Of a DNA stretch of 64,000 bases, positions 61,699 to 64,000 are shown one piece after another. The notes under the pieces are model-generated. The model was not told the DNA's origin. It saw only the letters and a program-made list of their open reading frames with translations, and did not search any database. The DNA is taken from assembly GCA_025363015.1 (NCBI GenBank), contig JANYEQ010000006.1:1-64000 (forward strand), in the 5' to 3' direction. How positions within the stretch are numbered: position 1 is the first letter of the stretch; each line of letters opens with the position of its first letter. A program made the position numbers and the translations under genes. Source of the DNA: Bacteroidota bacterium (GTDB lineage Bacteria > Bacteroidota > Bacteroidia > B-17B0 > Aurantibacillaceae).

Positions 61699-62868
61699 TT
61701 ATTCTAATTTTTTATAATAAAACAACTCTCTTTTATCAATATTAGCTTCTATTAAATTTTTAATTTCAGGATGAAAAATTAGAATTAAATCACTTAAAAC
61801 TTTATTTGGGTATAGTATTCCAGTTTCCCAATAATTGCTATATCCTTTACTATTAGTGGTTTTATTGTTGTTAAATAAATTACCAGTTTTAAAGGCTTTA
61901 AAATTTGCGTAACGTGGCTCAAAAGCTAATAATTCTTTTTTACTAGTTACCGATGCAAAGTTTAACCAAAAATTAGCATCTTTTGCTTTTGAGTAAACCT
62001 CTTCAAAACTTAAATTTAAACTACCCGTTTTTAAATTATTTTCAAAAACATAACTAGCGCTTGCATCTTTTAAAAATGTGGCGGCAAAACTTTTTCCGGC
62101 TGGCACATACCAAACATCGCCATACTTTATTTCAGTAAAAACAGTTGGTAGTGATTTAGTATTGGACGCAATTAATTTTAATTCTAAATAATTTTTTTCT
62201 ACTGCCTTAAAAATAGAGTCTGCTAAAGTTTCTTTCCCCACAAAAGCTGCATAAAATTTAATCCATTCGGCACGGGCTAAAGGGCTTTCCTCTAAATGAT
62301 CTAAACACAAAACGGTAGGTATATTGGCTTGGTTTATTTTTTTATTTTCACTACTTTCATCATTCCCCATCCCGAATGAAAAAATAATATCTGGATTTAA
62401 ACTAATTGTTCTTTCAACATCAATTTTTGGGCTTTTAACTAATTCTATTATTTGATTATTGGCAATTTTTTTTAAAACCTCTGTATTACAGTAATAATCG
62501 CTATTTTCAATAGCAACAATGTGTTGCAGCTCGTTTAGTTGATAAAGCATATTGGTATAAACACTACTTAGCGATGCAATTTTTTTTACATACTGTTTAA
62601 AAATAAATTCGTTTTTTGCTTTTTTTAAACTGAGTGTCGAATCTTTTAAGATAATATAAACCGCCGTTGTATCATTAATTTCAATATTGCCAAACAAATA
62701 AATTAATTTGAATTGTTGGTTTTGCGAAACTGAAAAACGTTTTGCATACCGTATACTGGTATCTTTTTTTGTAGGGAAGTTTAAATACGAAGATTGATTA
62801 TTTTTTTGATCTGTAGTAGAACAGGAAAAAAAAATTACTCCAAAAAAAATATAAATTAATTTATACAA
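61699..62868 (-). CDS. ABC-importer substrate-binding lipoprotein
   Basis: This 389-residue lipoprotein starts at TTG (MYKLIYIFFGVIFFSC; lipobox FFSC, Cys 16). The fold is a BtuF/FhuD-type two-lobe protein: HIVAIENSDYYCNTEVLKKI, SLNPDIIFSFGMGN, FYAAFVGKETLADSIF and FTEIKYGDVWYVPAGKSF. It delivers ligand to the FecCD permease next to it. No cobalamin riboswitch is visible upstream, which slightly favours iron. First gene of the operon. Confidence 0.85.
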   Translation of the reverse strand: MYKLIYIFFGVIFFSCSTTDQKNNQSSYLNFPTKKDTSIRYAKRFSVSQNQQFKLIYLFGNIEINDTTAVYIILKDSTLSLKKAKNEFIFKQYVKKIASLSSVYTNMLYQLNELQHIVAIENSDYYCNTEVLKKIANNQIIELVKSPKIDVERTISLNPDIIFSFGMGNDESSENKKINQANIPTVLCLDHLEESPLARAEWIKFYAAFVGKETLADSIFKAVEKNYLELKLIASNTKSLPTVFTEIKYGDVWYVPAGKSFAATFLKDASASYVFENNLKTGSLNLSFEEVYSKAKDANFWLNFASVTSKKELLAFEPRYANFKAFKTGNLFNNNKTTNSKGYSNYWETGILYPNKVLSDLILIFHPEIKNLIEANIDKRELFYYKKLE

Positions 62869-63161
62869 CCCTTTATTTTATTAAAGCCTTGAAGATACAA
62901 AATAAAATTTACTACCATAATTTACAAAGCCATCATACGCCACTGTATTTATATCTTTATATACAGTTTGTGAATACACTTGGTTATAATTTTGTGTTTA
63001 CTTTTTTGAATTATGATGATTTCATATCTTAATCTTAATTAAAAATATAACAATATACCTAAAACGCAAAGTTTAAAGGCTATAATATATATTTAAAACA
63101 AAAAAATGCCTGTCTTAACTAAAAAGACAGGCATTTAATAAAGTTTGTATTTTATTTATAC
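62869..63161. other. Intergenic region between helicase and ABC operon
   Basis: These 293 bases hold the helicase terminator (63104-63136) and the promoter region of the binding-protein gene. No consensus TANNTTTG promoter is seen for it. A pair ACTGTAT (62942-62948) and ATACAGT (62961-62967), 12 bases apart, is a possible but weak operator. No riboswitch or RNA gene is apparent. Confidence 0.5.
63104..63136 (-). terminator. Rho-independent terminator of the helicase gene
   Basis: Perfect 13-base arms AAATGCCTGTCTT (63104-63116) and AAGACAGGCATTT (63124-63136) enclose a 7-base loop. On the minus strand a T-run follows. It lies 25 bases past the stop. Confidence 0.92.
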
Positions 63162-64000
63162 TTAAAACTTACTTTTTCCGAATGATTTTTTCTTTTCGCC
63201 ACCCGCACTTTTATCTTTGTCTCTACTTCCTCCAAACGATTTTTCTCTGCTAAAGCCACTTTTTTCTGATGATGAACCACCGTCACCAGTACGAGGGCGT
63301 TTAAAGCCACCTTCGCGTTTTTCGCCACCCTTGTAGCCGCCACCTCCGCTACCATAACTCTTACGTTCGCCACCTTTGTAACCGCCTCCACTACCACCGT
63401 AGCTCTTACGTTCTCCACCACCACTGTAACTTTTACGTTCGCCGCCTCCATCTTTCATTTTACGATTACTAACTTCTAAACTAATTTTACGACCATTAAA
63501 TTCAACATCTTGCGAATTTATGCCCATAAAATTATCTACAAACTTGCTTTCAGTTTCAAAAAACGAAAAGCTACTTTTTACATCTACGTTAAATACCATA
63601 CGAGGATGTAACTTAGCCGTATCGCTCATAAAATCTTTTAAACTATTGATATTAAAGCCATCCATTTGACCCATATTTACAAAAAAGCGAGTGGTTCGTC
63701 CGTTTCCAAAAGCACCATCAACACTGCCTTTAACGATGTTTAAATCAGGTGCGTTTTGATAGTATTCGTGAAAGCGGTTAAACTCTTCGCTAATAAAGCG
63801 TTTTATTAATTCTTCTTTACTTAAGTCTTTTAACTCTTCGTAAATAGCTGGTAAAAACGATTCTATTTCAACATCTTTTACCTCCACATTATGTAATTTA
63901 TGTACTAGATTAAACAGTTGTTTTTCGCACACATCTAAACCATTGGGTACATCTTTTTTAACAAATTGTTTTTTAAGAATGCGCTCAATATCTTTTATTT
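63162..64000 (-). CDS. DEAD-box RNA helicase, C-terminal part only
   Basis: The frame runs off the right edge. Reading inward from the edge, the chain begins IKDIERILKKQFVKKDVPNGLDVCEKQL, the post-core linker of Bacteroidota DEAD-box helicases. An in-frame GTG at 63932 could be mistaken for a start, but homology upstream rules it out. Next is a DbpA-like RNA-binding domain (GRTTRFFVNMGQMDGFNINSLKDFM ... GRKISLEVSNRKMKD) and a tail of GGERKSYGG-type repeats, rich in Gly, Lys, Arg and Ser. The tail probably binds RNA loosely. The helicase core lies outside the window. Confidence 0.93.
   Translation of the reverse strand, partial: IKDIERILKKQFVKKDVPNGLDVCEKQLFNLVHKLHNVEVKDVEIESFLPAIYEELKDLSKEELIKRFISEEFNRFHEYYQNAPDLNIVKGSVDGAFGNGRTTRFFVNMGQMDGFNINSLKDFMSDTAKLHPRMVFNVDVKSSFSFFETESKFVDNFMGINSQDVEFNGRKISLEVSNRKMKDGGGERKSYSGGGERKSYGGSGGGYKGGERKSYGSGGGGYKGGEKREGGFKRPRTGDGGSSSEKSGFSREKSFGGSRDKDKSAGGEKKKSFGKSKF

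Noticed and set aside
62942-62967. Inverted repeat ACTGTAT ... ATACAGT as operator
   Set aside because: The arms are short, 12 bases apart and AT-rich; chance is likely without conservation data.
62869-63161. Possible cobalamin riboswitch before the ABC importer operon
   Set aside because: None of the conserved B12-box text is present in the leader of the binding-protein gene, and the region is plain AT-rich sequence.
63932-63934. GTG at 63932 as the start of a separate RNA-binding protein
   Set aside because: The frame continues to the window edge with text conserved in DEAD-box helicases, so the gene is simply cut by the edge.

Overview
The window comes from an AT-rich member of the Bacteroidota. 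The evidence is the 16S rRNA 5' end (bases 1-73, minus strand), promoters of the Bacteroidota type (TTTG, about 20 bases, TANNTTTG), almost no Shine-Dalgarno sequences, type IX secretion/gliding-type C-terminal domains (CHU_C, SprB-like repeat, T9SS sorting domain), and families largely confined to this phylum (DUF2480, DUF3109, DUF5683, BT_3928-like, DksA-like proteins without a full zinc finger). The genus cannot be told from this sequence. Most of it is ordinary chromosome; I see no IS element, prophage, CRISPR array or tRNA gene.

Layout. 1-750: start of an rRNA operon reading out of the window, with its promoter and a leader of about 415 bases. 751-5675: an outer-membrane barrel and a large TPR protein. 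5839-10887: ftsE, a PAP2 phosphatase, a minus-strand operon sucC / lipoprotein / secreted protein, gcvH and a VanZ-like protein. 10892-18554: an eleven-gene minus-strand iron-sulfur assembly operon (A-type carrier, small ORF, nucleotidyltransferase, sufB, four-helix-bundle protein, sufC, sufD, sufS, sufE, DUF59 protein, DUF2480), read from a near-consensus promoter whose spacer holds a palindrome. 18813-22950: substrate-binding protein, DUF3109, dapB, DUF5683, YihY. 22967-27399: SLC13 transporter, lolD, ispD and a PolX-like PHP protein. 27402-31094: dut, a polysaccharide flippase, a B12-binding radical SAM protein.

31116-37358 is a surface-protein block: a PKD/SprB/CHU_C protein, a secreted protein with phage tail-collar and 'PRMT-AQR' repeats, and an unusual anchor-L + OmpA + T9SS protein. 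37479-42200 holds a BT_3928-type membrane protein, batE, a TonB plug protein with no barrel, and an ECF sigma factor with a membrane TPR partner. 42254-49622: an ACMSD-like decarboxylase, metG, and a plus-strand operon with an HNH-like protein, LD-carboxypeptidase, alpha/beta hydrolase and a WG-like protein. 49647-56881: gap, a coiled-coil surface protein, truncated hemoglobin, a DksA-like protein with a histone-like tail, and ileS carrying an in-frame repeat element.

57020-59960 is the most system-like segment: a PadR repressor with a perfect 10+10 palindrome in its own promoter, a membrane protein with two 'HWPGA' (GldL-like) hairpins, and a divergent GAF sensor that carries the same hairpins and stops at the linker where longer relatives continue into a SpoIIE phosphatase. 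59963-62868 is a siderophore/cobalamin-type ABC importer. 63162 to the right edge is the C-terminal part of a DEAD-box RNA helicase.

At least ten genes appear to start at TTG or GTG; several starts were moved inward from the longest reading frame, with reasons given.
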